Shown here: one piece after another, positions 8,492-17,231 of the stretch
How positions within the stretch are numbered: the first letter of the stretch is position 1
How the letters are laid out: every line of letters starts with the position of its first letter
The notes under the pieces: generated by a model
Seen by the model: only the letters and a program-made list of their open reading frames with translations
Database searches by the model: none
What the model was told of the DNA's origin: nothing
Assembly (NCBI GenBank): GCA_000285855.2
Contig: HE978651.1
Location: 2,866,058-2,930,057 of the forward strand
Direction: 5' to 3'
From: Ruminococcus sp. JC304
Lineage (GTDB): Bacteria; Bacillota; Clostridia; Lachnospirales; Lachnospiraceae
Length of the DNA: 64,000 nt
Translations under genes and position numbers: made by a program

Positions 8492-9847
8492 CTACAGATT
8501 TCTCACATATTCCTTAAACATATCTCCACGCTGCTCATAATTATCAAACTGTCCCCAGCTTGCACAGGCAGGAGAAAGAAGTACCGCGTCTCCGGGATTT
8601 GCTTTCTGGGCACATACATTGACAGCCTCTTTCAGATCTTCGCAAAGGATAATATGATGGAAACCATGTTTCTCTGCTGCTTCTTTGATCTTCTCCTTTG
8701 TCTGCCCGATCAGTACCAGATATCGCACTTTTCCATCAAAAGCTTCTATCCATTCATCATATCCGGATTCTTTGTCATAACCTCCGCCAATAAGCAGTGT
8801 GGGACGATTCATAGCCTGGATTCCCTTAATCGCAGCATCCGGATTGGTTCCCTTGGAGTCATTGTAATAAACTACCCCGTTCTTCTCTGTCACATACTCA
8901 ATTCTGTGAGCCACTGCAGTAAATTCACAGATACTCTTACGGATGCTCTCCATACTGACCCCATCATAATAAGCCATAGCTACTGCAGCCATTACATTTT
9001 CAAAATTATGCTTGCCAAGAAGCTTCAGTTCTTCTGTTCTCACCACTTCTATGGTTTCTTTTCCATCTTTCAGAATAATCTTATCACCATCCAGATAGAT
9101 ACCCTGTTCCAGTTCTCTCTCACTGGAGAAATATACCACTCTCGGCACCAGGTTTTTCCCGAATTCACGCAGAACCTCATCCTCATAGTTCAGGACACAG
9201 ACATCCTCAGTTCCCTGATTTTTAGTGATCAGTTCTTTTACCCGGATGTATTCCTCCATAGTATGATGACGATTCAGATGATCCTCTGTAATATTCAAAA
9301 TCGCAGAAACCTTCGGTGCAAACAGATCAATGGTCTCTAACTGAAAACTGCTGATCTCTGCCACTGTTACAGAATAAGGTTTCATCTCCAGCGCTTTGGA
9401 AGTATAAGGTGTTCCGATATTTCCTACCACAAATACAGATTCCCTTGCATCCTGCATGATCTTTCCAAGAAGCGCAGTGGTAGTTGTCTTACCGTTTGTA
9501 CCGGTGATGGCCAGTACTTCGCCTGCCCCTACGCGGAAAGCAAGTTCTACCTCTCCCCAGACCGGAATCCCCTTTGAATAAAAGTTCTTTACAACCGGAA
9601 TATCTGTAGGTACACCAGGGCTTAGAACCACCAGATCCAGACTGTCAATTACTTCTTCCGGAAGATTTCCTGCATAAATCTCTAATGGATAGGTTCCGTT
9701 GGTTTTATGTACTACTGCATCTTTATCAATATCTGCATTTCCGTCATAAATAACAGGAACAGCACCTACCTTTGCCAGAAGATCAGATGCTCCGATCCCA
9801 CTTTTGCCGGATCCAAACACCAGAACCTTTTTCCCCTGTAATTCCAT
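8492..9847 (-). CDS. murD: UDP-N-acetylmuramoyl-L-alanine--D-glutamate ligase
   Basis: Cytosolic Mur ligase adding D-glutamate to UDP-MurNAc-L-Ala with ATP. It has 451 aa, family length: an N-terminal Rossmann-like domain (VLVFGSGKSGIG), an ATPase domain with P-loop GTNGKTT at 116-122 and NITEDHLNRH, and a C-terminal domain beginning about residue 300 (YYNDSKGTNPDA). GGAGG lies 8 bases before the ATG. It lies 13 bases after mraY in the dcw operon. Confidence 0.97.
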   Translation of the reverse strand: MELQGKKVLVFGSGKSGIGASDLLAKVGAVPVIYDGNADIDKDAVVHKTNGTYPLEIYAGNLPEEVIDSLDLVVLSPGVPTDIPVVKNFYSKGIPVWGEVELAFRVGAGEVLAITGTNGKTTTTALLGKIMQDARESVFVVGNIGTPYTSKALEMKPYSVTVAEISSFQLETIDLFAPKVSAILNITEDHLNRHHTMEEYIRVKELITKNQGTEDVCVLNYEDEVLREFGKNLVPRVVYFSSERELEQGIYLDGDKIILKDGKETIEVVRTEELKLLGKHNFENVMAAVAMAYYDGVSMESIRKSICEFTAVAHRIEYVTEKNGVVYYNDSKGTNPDAAIKGIQAMNRPTLLIGGGYDKESGYDEWIEAFDGKVRYLVLIGQTKEKIKEAAEKHGFHHIILCEDLKEAVNVCAQKANPGDAVLLSPACASWGQFDNYEQRGDMFKEYVRNL

Positions 9848-9860
9848 AATAATTTCCTCC

Positions 9861-10817
9861 TTATAAAGCCAGCAGAGCGATCATACACATCACAGCCGTC
9901 ACCACTGAAAAAACAGCAACCACTCTGGTCTCAGACCATCCGCACAATTCAAAATGATGATGGATCGGTGCCATCTTAAAAATACGTTTTCCATGAGTTG
10001 CCTTGAAATATGTTACCTGGATCATAACAGAAAGCACCTCGATCAGATAAATCAGGCCTACCAGCAGGATAAATAAAGGCATCTGCATCACATATGCCGT
10101 ACCAGCCACAAAACCTCCCAGAGCAAGGGAACCGGTATCACCCATGAACACCTTCGCCGGATAAACATTGAATAAAAGGAATCCCATAAGACTGCCTACT
10201 ACTGCGCAGGTGATCGGCTCAATGCCTGATTTCAGTCCAATGGATACCACAGAAAAGAACACTGCTACAATGAGAGTCACACTGGAAGCAAGACCATCCA
10301 GTCCATCTGTAAAGTTCACTCCGTTTACAGTACCGATCACTGCAAAAAACAGAATCGGATAGGCAAGCCATCCCAGATTCAGAAAATGTCCGCTCCAGAA
10401 CGGAATCCGCATGGTCAGAGAAATATCTGTATATCTGACAATGTAAAATACAAAAATTGCAGTCAGCACAACCTGTAGTGAAAACTTCTGTGCAGGCATC
10501 AGACCATCCGAACGTTTCAGAACAACCTTCAGATAATCATCAAGAAATCCGATGATTCCAAATCCAAGAGTCAGAAACAATACAGGAATGATCTTTGGAT
10601 AATCCTTTACATAAAACAGGGCAGTCACAGCTGTGGCAATCAGAAAAATCACACCGCCCATAGTAGGAGTTCCCGCTTTTTTCAGATGAGACTGTACACC
10701 TTCTGTTCTCTCCGTCTGTCCCATCTTCAGTTTCCTGAGAAAAGGAATGATGACCGGTCCTAATATAACGCTGATAGCAAATGCGATCAGTACAGGGATT
10801 ACAACTTGAAATTCCAT
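9861..10817 (-). CDS. mraY: Phospho-N-acetylmuramoyl-pentapeptide transferase
   Basis: Integral membrane enzyme that makes lipid I from UDP-MurNAc-pentapeptide and undecaprenyl phosphate. It has 318 aa and about ten membrane helices, with family motifs GTPTMGGVIF, the aspartate pair in FLDDYLK, NFTDGLDGLA, FMGDTGSLALGG and the C-terminal APIHHHFELCGW. ATG at 10817 is preferred over an ATG four codons earlier because GAGGTG directly precedes it. Confidence 0.97.
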   Translation of the reverse strand: MEFQVVIPVLIAFAISVILGPVIIPFLRKLKMGQTERTEGVQSHLKKAGTPTMGGVIFLIATAVTALFYVKDYPKIIPVLFLTLGFGIIGFLDDYLKVVLKRSDGLMPAQKFSLQVVLTAIFVFYIVRYTDISLTMRIPFWSGHFLNLGWLAYPILFFAVIGTVNGVNFTDGLDGLASSVTLIVAVFFSVVSIGLKSGIEPITCAVVGSLMGFLLFNVYPAKVFMGDTGSLALGGFVAGTAYVMQMPLFILLVGLIYLIEVLSVMIQVTYFKATHGKRIFKMAPIHHHFELCGWSETRVVAVFSVVTAVMCMIALLAL

Positions 10818-10890
10818 CTCACACCTCATTCATTCTTTCGTTTTTTTGATTTTAAAGCAATTCTTAGTATAAGTCTTTTCTCTGTATTTA

Positions 10891-12639
10891 TCAACCCTCT
10901 GAGCTGTTTTCCCCTGTTTTTTCGATTCCCAGATAAGGAAGTATATTTTCAAAAATACTGCGGATCACCGGTGCTGCAACGGTTCCTCCGTAATAAACGC
11001 CTTTTGGATCATGAATAATGCACAGCCCCAGCACCTGAGGATTTTCTGCAGGCGCAAATCCCAGAAAAGAGGAAATATATCGGCAGGAACTTCTGGGCAG
11101 TGTCTGGGAGGTTGCTGTTTTTCCGCCAATATGATATCCCTGGATCCCGGCATTTTTTCCTGATCCCAGAGAAACAACTTTTTCAAGAATTTCTCTTATT
11201 TGTCCGGAGGTTTCGGAAGAAACAATTCCTTCCTTCACAGGATAAACCAGTTCTTCTGCTTTTGTCTGTTCTCTGTCAGATACTGCAGTTCCAAAGTGTG
11301 GTGTCACACGCCGTCCTCCATTGATCAGAGAACTGACAGTAACCGCCAGCTGAATGGGCGTGATCTGAAAGGACTGTCCAAAGGAAACCGTAGCCAGCTC
11401 TACCTCTCCCATATTTTTTTCCTGGTGCATGATCGTCCCGGCTTCTCCCGGCAGATCTACACCAGTTTTGGTAAGCAGCCCGAATTTTCGGAAGTATCTG
11501 TAATATCTGTCCACTCCCAGCCGAAGACCTACCTGGATAAACACCGGATTACAGGAATTCTGGGCTCCCTCTACAAAATTCTGGGAACCATGACCTGTTC
11601 TTTTGGCACAGTGGATCCGGCGATCCTTTACCAGAATATATCCCGGGCAGTAAAACCTGTCATCCACAGACACTACCCCTTCTTCCAGCCCTGCAGCCAT
11701 TGTTATGATCTTGAAGGTAGATCCCGGTTCATAGGTATCATTCAGGCAGGGATTTCTCCACATCTGATTCAGACGTTCCTGCTTTTGCTCCTCTGTCATT
11801 TCGGCTGTATCCCTTGGGGTATTCAGAGTAAAAGGATCATTCAGATCAAATTCAGGTACATTAACACAGGCATAAATTTCTCCATTCTGAGGATTCATGA
11901 TCAGAATAGAAACTCTTTCTGCCTGTTTTTCCTCCATTACCTTCAACGCCTCCTGCTGAGCATATTTCTGAATATTAATATCCAGACTTAACCACAGGCT
12001 TTTCCCTTCCTCCGGCTCCCTTCTCCGCTCACCCAGGCTGTCCAGTTCTATGCCTCTGGCATCTGTGGTAGTAAGGATCTTTCCCGGCTTTCCTTTTAAT
12101 ATTTCATCATATTTTACTTCCAGCCCGATAATTCCCTGATTATCACCTCCTGTAAATCCCAGAACCCTGGAAGCCAGGCTTCCATATGGGTAGTATCGTT
12201 TATAATCTTCATCCACCTTTACCCCGTCCAGCCTGCATTCCCGGATAGCATCTCCTGTACTTTTATCTACATTGGTCTTTATCCTCTCTATGGAAGAAAT
12301 CTTTTCTACTCTTTTCCTTACATCCTCTTCTTTCATTCCCAGCTTTTCTGTCAAAATCCGGATAATCTTCTCCGGATCCCTGATCTGGCTGTGAATAACA
12401 GAAACTGTACAGACTGTCCGGTTAGAAGCCAATACTTTCCCCCTGGCATCCAGGATAAGACCCCTGGCTGCCTTAATGTCCCGTTCTCTTTCATGAAGCT
12501 CTTCTGCCCTGCCATAATAGCGTTCAGAACAAAAACACATAAGATAAGCCAGCCTTCCTATAAGTCCTGCCATGATCAGAACACAGCAGAGAAAAACCGT
12601 CCAGCTTTTTTTCTTATGAAATGTCATCAGTTTTTTCAT
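10891..12639 (-). CDS. spoVD: SpoVD-position class B penicillin-binding protein with KTA in place of KTG
   Basis: Class B transpeptidase, 582 aa: membrane anchor about 12-37, a dimerisation or pedestal domain, then the transpeptidase domain. Catalytic motifs: STFK with the serine near 307, SCN near 362-364, and the third motif reads KTA near 507-509 (DNA 11113-11121) instead of the usual KTG. There is no PASTA domain. It follows ftsI directly, the position of sporulation-specific spoVD in Bacillus, hence the name; a vegetative role is possible. ATG at 12639 follows AGGGGA by 6 bases and is preferred over 12666. No convincing sporulation-sigma promoter was seen in the 100 bases before it. Confidence 0.75.
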   Translation of the reverse strand: MKKLMTFHKKKSWTVFLCCVLIMAGLIGRLAYLMCFCSERYYGRAEELHERERDIKAARGLILDARGKVLASNRTVCTVSVIHSQIRDPEKIIRILTEKLGMKEEDVRKRVEKISSIERIKTNVDKSTGDAIRECRLDGVKVDEDYKRYYPYGSLASRVLGFTGGDNQGIIGLEVKYDEILKGKPGKILTTTDARGIELDSLGERRREPEEGKSLWLSLDINIQKYAQQEALKVMEEKQAERVSILIMNPQNGEIYACVNVPEFDLNDPFTLNTPRDTAEMTEEQKQERLNQMWRNPCLNDTYEPGSTFKIITMAAGLEEGVVSVDDRFYCPGYILVKDRRIHCAKRTGHGSQNFVEGAQNSCNPVFIQVGLRLGVDRYYRYFRKFGLLTKTGVDLPGEAGTIMHQEKNMGEVELATVSFGQSFQITPIQLAVTVSSLINGGRRVTPHFGTAVSDREQTKAEELVYPVKEGIVSSETSGQIREILEKVVSLGSGKNAGIQGYHIGGKTATSQTLPRSSCRYISSFLGFAPAENPQVLGLCIIHDPKGVYYGGTVAAPVIRSIFENILPYLGIEKTGENSSEG

Positions 12640-12739
12640 CAAAAATCCCCTGAAGAGAAAAGTCATAGTAATATATGATTTTTCTCCCCAGGGGTATCAC
12701 TTTACTTGTTATTTACAGAATATTTATTTAAAAAATATT

Positions 12740-14980
12740 TTATTCCAGTCCTGCTTCCTCATTGGTAATTCCTTCAGATTCTGCATTGTTATCCTCAGTG
12801 GTATCTGATTCATCCCCCTCAGGGGGTGCAGGTGCATCCAGGTTGGAAACACCGTCCTCTGCTGATTCCGTGGCTGTTCCATTCTGAGAAGAAACTTCCG
12901 GCAGATTTTCAGACAATTTGTAATTGCCCTGTTCGTCCAGCAGATGTTCACCATTGCTGTCCAGAAGATATCCATTTTCATCTATACGATTACCATCCCA
13001 GTCGATCAGATTTCCCTGGGCATCTACCAATCTGCCATTCTCATCCAGGTTGCTGCCCGTAGTACTCTTCAGATGTCCGGAAAATCCTTCCCACAGTTCT
13101 GTCTCAGGAATGGTTCCGTCCTCGGATTCATCCGGCTTTACATTCAGATAAGGAAGAAGCTCTGAGAGGATACCCTGGGCAATATACTGCGGATAAGTAC
13201 TGTTTGCCTGTTCTTCTGTATTTGGCTCATCCACAACCACATAAATTACCACTGCCGGATCATCTACCGGCGCAAATCCGATAAAGGATACCAGATATTT
13301 ATTATTTCCACGGGGATATTTCTCTGCAGTACCTGTTTTACCGCCTGAGCTGTAACCCTGTACCTTGGAATGACGGCTGGTACCCTGCTGTACACTCAGA
13401 GCCATATAGCTTCTGATGTCGCTGGAAATCCCTGAGGAGATTGTCTGCTTCAAAAGAGTCGGTGTCATGGTTTTGACTGTACTTCCCGCACTGTCAAGAA
13501 TCTTTGTCACCAGATGAGGCTGATAGTAATAGCCCCCATTGATAACAGAACACATGGCATTGATCTCCTGGATCATAGTACAGGTAAATCCCTGTCCAAA
13601 AGCTGAGCATGCCAGCTCTGTCTCACCCATGGACTCCTCTGTATGGATAATGCCGGCACCTTCATTAGGAAGATCAATGCCGGTTCTTGTTCCAAAATTA
13701 AACAGGCTCTGGGCTTTTACAAACTGCTTGGCTCCCATTTTTGCACCGATCTGCATCATGGCATCATTACAGGAATTGGCGATTACCTCTCCCAGGGTCT
13801 CTGTCCCATGGGCACTTGGCCATACCGCACATTTGATCAGAGTATCTCCAAAGGTCTGGGATCCGTCACACACAAAAGTGTCAGACTCCTGAATGGCGCC
13901 CTTTTCCAATGCGGAAGCCATAACAATCGGTTTTACAACAGAGCCGGGTTCATAGGCATCTGTGACACAGAAATTACTCCACATGCCATTTAGTGCTTTT
14001 ACTGTCTCCTCATCATTCATTGCTTTGATCTGGTCTTCTGAATATATGCCGGAAAGATCTCTGGGATTATTCAGATCATAGCGGTCTCCTCCATCCATGG
14101 CAATGATCTCACCTGTAGATGGATCTTCCACGATCACGCCAATATTCTTGGCTCCCATTGCTTCCTTGAAACCATTTACATATTTCTCTACAATCTGCTG
14201 CGCCCCAATGTCAATACTGGTCTGGATACTCTTTCCATTGGTGGCTGGAATGATGGTCTGTTCCACATCCGAATCATTATTGATATATCCATATTGTCTT
14301 CCATCCACGCCTGTGAGAGTACTGTTATAATATCCCTCAAGACCGCTGTCTGCCACATCACGGTCCAGAGTAAAGCCAATCGTATCACAGGCTGCTTCAT
14401 TAAACGGATAGGTTCTCAGATAATCCTCTTCAAACCAGACGCCCTTGATATTGGCTCTTTCCTTTGCCTGGGACGCACTCAGACCGGAATCCTCGTCTGC
14501 TTCCTCATAAGCCTCAAATTCCTTCTTCTTGTCCATGGAAAGCTGCTTGGTCACAATCTGATACTGGCTCTGACTGGTATCGGAATCAGACAGCAATGAG
14601 CGGATTTTCTCCTCCTCCAGTCCAAGTACCTCCGTAAGAGCCTTGATGGTAGGCTCCACATAATCTTCATCGGAATTCACCGTCTTACAATCCAGGATTA
14701 CATTGTAAACCTTATTACTGGTTGCGAGAATATTTCCGTTCTTATCATAAATATCTCCCCGCTTGGCAGGCAGAGTCTGGCTTTCATATTTCTGCTGGGC
14801 CTGGCTGAGAACCTGCTTTTTATACTTGCTTCCACTGGTAGCATTAATATAGGTAATTCTTAGTGTTAATGCTACTAAAGCCAGCAATACTAAAGAAAAT
14901 AGTATCACCAGCTTCTTTTTCATGTTATAGTTTATTTTCTTTACGGGCTTTCCCCGCTGTTTTTTCCCTGTATTACTCAA
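12740..14980 (-). CDS. ftsI: Septal transpeptidase FtsI/PBP2 with repeat-bearing C-terminal tail
   Basis: Class B PBP that cross-links septal peptidoglycan with FtsW. It has 746 aa: membrane anchor about 22-43, pedestal domain, and a transpeptidase domain with SVVK (serine 347), SCN (403-405) and KTG (548-550). After about residue 620 comes a tail of about 125 residues not needed in the family. It holds six 7-8 residue units of the pattern D-x-x-G-x-x-L/I (644-689, such as DENGRLV and DAQGNLI) and then an acidic, Ser/Thr/Glu-rich end. The start is TTG, 5 bases after AGGTG. It lies 8 bases after ftsL in the dcw operon. Confidence 0.92.
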   Translation of the reverse strand: MSNTGKKQRGKPVKKINYNMKKKLVILFSLVLLALVALTLRITYINATSGSKYKKQVLSQAQQKYESQTLPAKRGDIYDKNGNILATSNKVYNVILDCKTVNSDEDYVEPTIKALTEVLGLEEEKIRSLLSDSDTSQSQYQIVTKQLSMDKKKEFEAYEEADEDSGLSASQAKERANIKGVWFEEDYLRTYPFNEAACDTIGFTLDRDVADSGLEGYYNSTLTGVDGRQYGYINNDSDVEQTIIPATNGKSIQTSIDIGAQQIVEKYVNGFKEAMGAKNIGVIVEDPSTGEIIAMDGGDRYDLNNPRDLSGIYSEDQIKAMNDEETVKALNGMWSNFCVTDAYEPGSVVKPIVMASALEKGAIQESDTFVCDGSQTFGDTLIKCAVWPSAHGTETLGEVIANSCNDAMMQIGAKMGAKQFVKAQSLFNFGTRTGIDLPNEGAGIIHTEESMGETELACSAFGQGFTCTMIQEINAMCSVINGGYYYQPHLVTKILDSAGSTVKTMTPTLLKQTISSGISSDIRSYMALSVQQGTSRHSKVQGYSSGGKTGTAEKYPRGNNKYLVSFIGFAPVDDPAVVIYVVVDEPNTEEQANSTYPQYIAQGILSELLPYLNVKPDESEDGTIPETELWEGFSGHLKSTTGSNLDENGRLVDAQGNLIDWDGNRIDENGYLLDSNGEHLLDEQGNYKLSENLPEVSSQNGTATESAEDGVSNLDAPAPPEGDESDTTEDNNAESEGITNEEAGLE
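12914..13051 (-). repeat. Six short D-x-x-G repeats coded in ftsI tail
   Basis: Codons 644-689 encode consecutive units: LDENGRLV, DAQGNLI, DWDGNRI, DENGYLL, DSNGEHLL, DEQGNYKL. They resemble the DENGNY units of the ftsQ tail in the same operon. Confidence 0.75.
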
Positions 14981-14988
14981 TCACTCAC

Positions 14989-15543
14989 CTACTTTATATC
15001 CGGTATATCCTGATACTGTCTGACATAGCTGTTTCCAGAAGATGAATAAGTTACAGTCTGATCTTCAGAAGGATACTTCATTCCCAGACTTCCCATTGCT
15101 TTTTTTTTGATCAGATTCAGGTCCACATTAGAAGTTACCTGACTGTAATACGCATCATTGTCCTCCCTAAGCTGCGAAAGCTCCTCCTCCAGTGCAGCAA
15201 CCGTACTCATCTTCGCTGTGATCTCTGATTTATATCTGAGATAATTGACCGAGCAGAAAAGTATGGCTACACATACAACAGCCAGAAATGCTACAAAAGC
15301 CCAGTTCATACCCAGAGCCCTCTGTCTGTTCTGCTGTGCCTGTTTACTCAGCTGATGCTGTGTTTGAGGAACAGGCTGAGGCTGTACCCTGCGGTTTCTG
15401 CCTGCCTCCTGTCTGCCCTGCTGCCTTCTCTCCGGGATTTCATTGAGCCGTCTGACTGTATTTCCATCCACATATACTCCCCTGTTTACCGGGGTCTGAT
15501 ATCTATTTCTTCTTGCCGTTTCAGCCCTAGTCGTTCTCCCCAT
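14989..15543 (-). CDS. ftsL: Cell division protein FtsL-like
   Basis: Small bitopic divisome protein that scaffolds FtsQ/DivIB and DivIC/FtsB. It has 184 aa: a long basic Arg/Gln-rich cytoplasmic N-terminus (1-79), one membrane segment about 80-101, then a coiled coil about 104-145 (ITAKMSTVAALEEELSQL) and a short extracellular end. Sequence conservation in FtsL is low; the call rests on this architecture and on its place between rsmH and ftsI. The N-terminus is longer than in Bacillus FtsL (117 aa in all). Confidence 0.85.
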   Translation of the reverse strand: MGRTTRAETARRNRYQTPVNRGVYVDGNTVRRLNEIPERRQQGRQEAGRNRRVQPQPVPQTQHQLSKQAQQNRQRALGMNWAFVAFLAVVCVAILFCSVNYLRYKSEITAKMSTVAALEEELSQLREDNDAYYSQVTSNVDLNLIKKKAMGSLGMKYPSEDQTVTYSSSGNSYVRQYQDIPDIK

Positions 15544-15560
15544 TTTATGCCTCTTTCCAA

Positions 15561-16496
15561 TTAATATACCCTTTCAAAAATCCTGAGCTTCGCGCTTTTG
15601 GAACGCGGATTTTCTTCCATTTCCTGCTCCCCCGGAAGAATTGGTTTTCTGGTGATCACCCGGCCCTTTGATTTTTTCCCACATACACAAACAGGAAAAT
15701 CAGAAGGACAGGTACATGGATTTTCATTCTTACGGAAAATGGTTTTAACAATCCGATCCTCCAGAGAATGAAAAGTAATAATACAAAGCCGGCCTCCGTC
15801 ATCTAAAAGATCGATCATTCCATCCAAAGAATCTCTCAGTACATCCAGTTCCCTGTTCAATTCAATACGAATTGCCTGGAAGGTTCTCTTGGCCGGATGT
15901 CCTGATTTGACCTGCATCTTCATCGGGATAGACTGTCTGATGATCTCAGTCAGCTCTCCGGTTGTAGTGATCGGCTTTGTCTGCCTTGCTGCAACAATAT
16001 GTCTGGCAATATTTTTTGCAAATTTATCTTCACCGTAATCACGGATGATACGGTACAGTTCTCTTTCTTCATAGCCATTGACAATGTCACTGGCTGTCAG
16101 CGTCTGGCGCTGATCCATTCTCATATCAAGAGGCGCATCCACACGATAGGTGAAGCCACGCTCCTCATTATCTAACTGGTAGGAAGATACTCCCAAGTCC
16201 AGAAGAATCCCATTGACCTTATGAATCCCCCTTGCTGCCAGTTCCGGTACCATGTAACAATAATTGCTGCGAATGATCGTCGCCTGTTTATAGGCGGCTA
16301 ACCTCTCACTCGCAGCAATTATCGCATCCTGGTCCTGATCTATACCAATAAATCTCCCCTTGGCAGAAAGCTTCTTACATACCTCCATGGCATGCCCGGC
16401 ACCACCCAAGGTGCCATCCACGTAGATTCCGTCGGCCTTTACGTCCAAGCCGTCAATGGTTTCCTCCAGCAATACAGATTTGTGTTTAAATTCCAT
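15561..16496 (-). CDS. rsmH: 16S rRNA (cytosine1402-N4)-methyltransferase
   Basis: SAM-dependent methylation of C1402 in the decoding centre of 16S rRNA; formerly MraW. It has 311 aa, full length. The SAM-binding motif [11 protein letters not shown] (26-35) and motif [19 protein letters not shown] are diagnostic, as is the late [13 protein letters not shown]. It is the second gene of the dcw operon, 64 bases after mraZ. Confidence 0.97.
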   Translation of the reverse strand: MEFKHKSVLLEETIDGLDVKADGIYVDGTLGGAGHAMEVCKKLSAKGRFIGIDQDQDAIIAASERLAAYKQATIIRSNYCYMVPELAARGIHKVNGILLDLGVSSYQLDNEERGFTYRVDAPLDMRMDQRQTLTASDIVNGYEERELYRIIRDYGEDKFAKNIARHIVAARQTKPITTTGELTEIIRQSIPMKMQVKSGHPAKRTFQAIRIELNRELDVLRDSLDGMIDLLDDGGRLCIITFHSLEDRIVKTIFRKNENPCTCPSDFPVCVCGKKSKGRVITRKPILPGEQEMEENPRSKSAKLRIFERVY

Positions 16497-16560
16497 CTCC
16501 GTCTCCTGTCTGGATTTCCCCGCGGGATATCACTTGTGAACAATAACATCTCAAACACCT

Positions 16561-16992
16561 TTATATGACAATTCCCATTTCCTGCATGCTTTCGGCAATA
16601 CTGTCCATGTCGTCATAATTACAGTTCTCACTCCACTTCTCTTTGCTCCAGATCTCAATCCTGTTCAGATTTCCGGTCAGGACTACATCCTTATCCAGGC
16701 CTGCAAATTCACGTAATGTCTGAGGCACAAGGATTCGTCCCTGCTTGTCCAGTTCACACATGGCTGCACCGGCAACAAAGAATCGTGAGAAAGTTCTGGC
16801 GTTCTTATTTGTAAGTGGTAAAGCTCTGAGTTTCATTTCAAAGGCCTCCCATTCGTCCATCGGATAAATGGAAAGACAACCATCAAGTCCCTTGGTCAGG
16901 ACAAACTCTTCCCCTAAGAGCTCCCTGAATCTGGAAGGGATGATCAGACGCCCCTTAGCATCTATTGTATGATTGTACTCGCCCATGAACAT
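16561..16992 (-). CDS. mraZ: Transcriptional regulator MraZ
   Basis: AbrB-like double-SpoVT-fold DNA-binding protein that represses or tunes its own dcw operon. It has 143 aa, the family length. Each half carries the signature: DAKGRLIIPSRFRE (first copy) and DKQGRILVPQTLRE (second). ATG at 16992 follows AGGTG by 6 bases and gives the conserved start MFMGEYNH; an upstream GTG at 17001 is rejected. It is the first gene of the cluster, directly behind its operator. Confidence 0.97.
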   Translation of the reverse strand: MFMGEYNHTIDAKGRLIIPSRFRELLGEEFVLTKGLDGCLSIYPMDEWEAFEMKLRALPLTNKNARTFSRFFVAGAAMCELDKQGRILVPQTLREFAGLDKDVVLTGNLNRIEIWSKEKWSENCNYDDMDSIAESMQEMGIVI

Positions 16993-17070
16993 ATTACTCA
17001 CCTACTCTCGTGAAGTCTGAATCTCCCCTTCAGGCTTCCGGATGGTAATGGTTTCATCTGCCACTGTTCC

Positions 17071-17105
17071 CCCATTTGCCACCACTAATCACCACTTTCT
17101 ACCAC
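17071..17105 (-). promoter_or_regulatory. MraZ operator: four boxes in 10-bp phase
   Basis: Minus strand: GTGGT at 17101-17105, 17091-17095 and 17081-17085, then ATGGG at 17071-17075, each exactly 10 bp apart, so all on one face of the helix. MraZ is known to bind tandem GTGGG-like boxes with 5-bp spacers. The boxes lie just downstream of the -10. Confidence 0.8.
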
Positions 17106-17115
17106 TTATGTAACA

Positions 17116-17144
17116 ATAATAAACTATTTATGTGGAAAAAACAA
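17116..17144 (-). promoter_or_regulatory. Promoter of the dcw operon (Pmra)
   Basis: Minus strand: -35 TTGTTT (17139-17144), 17-bp spacer, -10 TATTAT (17116-17121). Transcription would start within or just before the MraZ boxes. Confidence 0.7.
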
Positions 17145-17185
17145 GAGCTAAACAAATATTTTTTATTCTGTTTCTATCCACAAAA

Positions 17186-17207
17186 AAAAGCTCTTTTCAG
17201 AGCTTTT
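17186..17207 (-). terminator. Terminator after lgt
   Basis: AAAAGCTCT pairs with AGAGCTTTT around a 4-base loop, followed by a T-run on the minus strand. It separates the ychF-lgt unit from the dcw promoter. Confidence 0.85.
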
Positions 17208-17231
17208 TCCACATATATATTGATCTGTATT

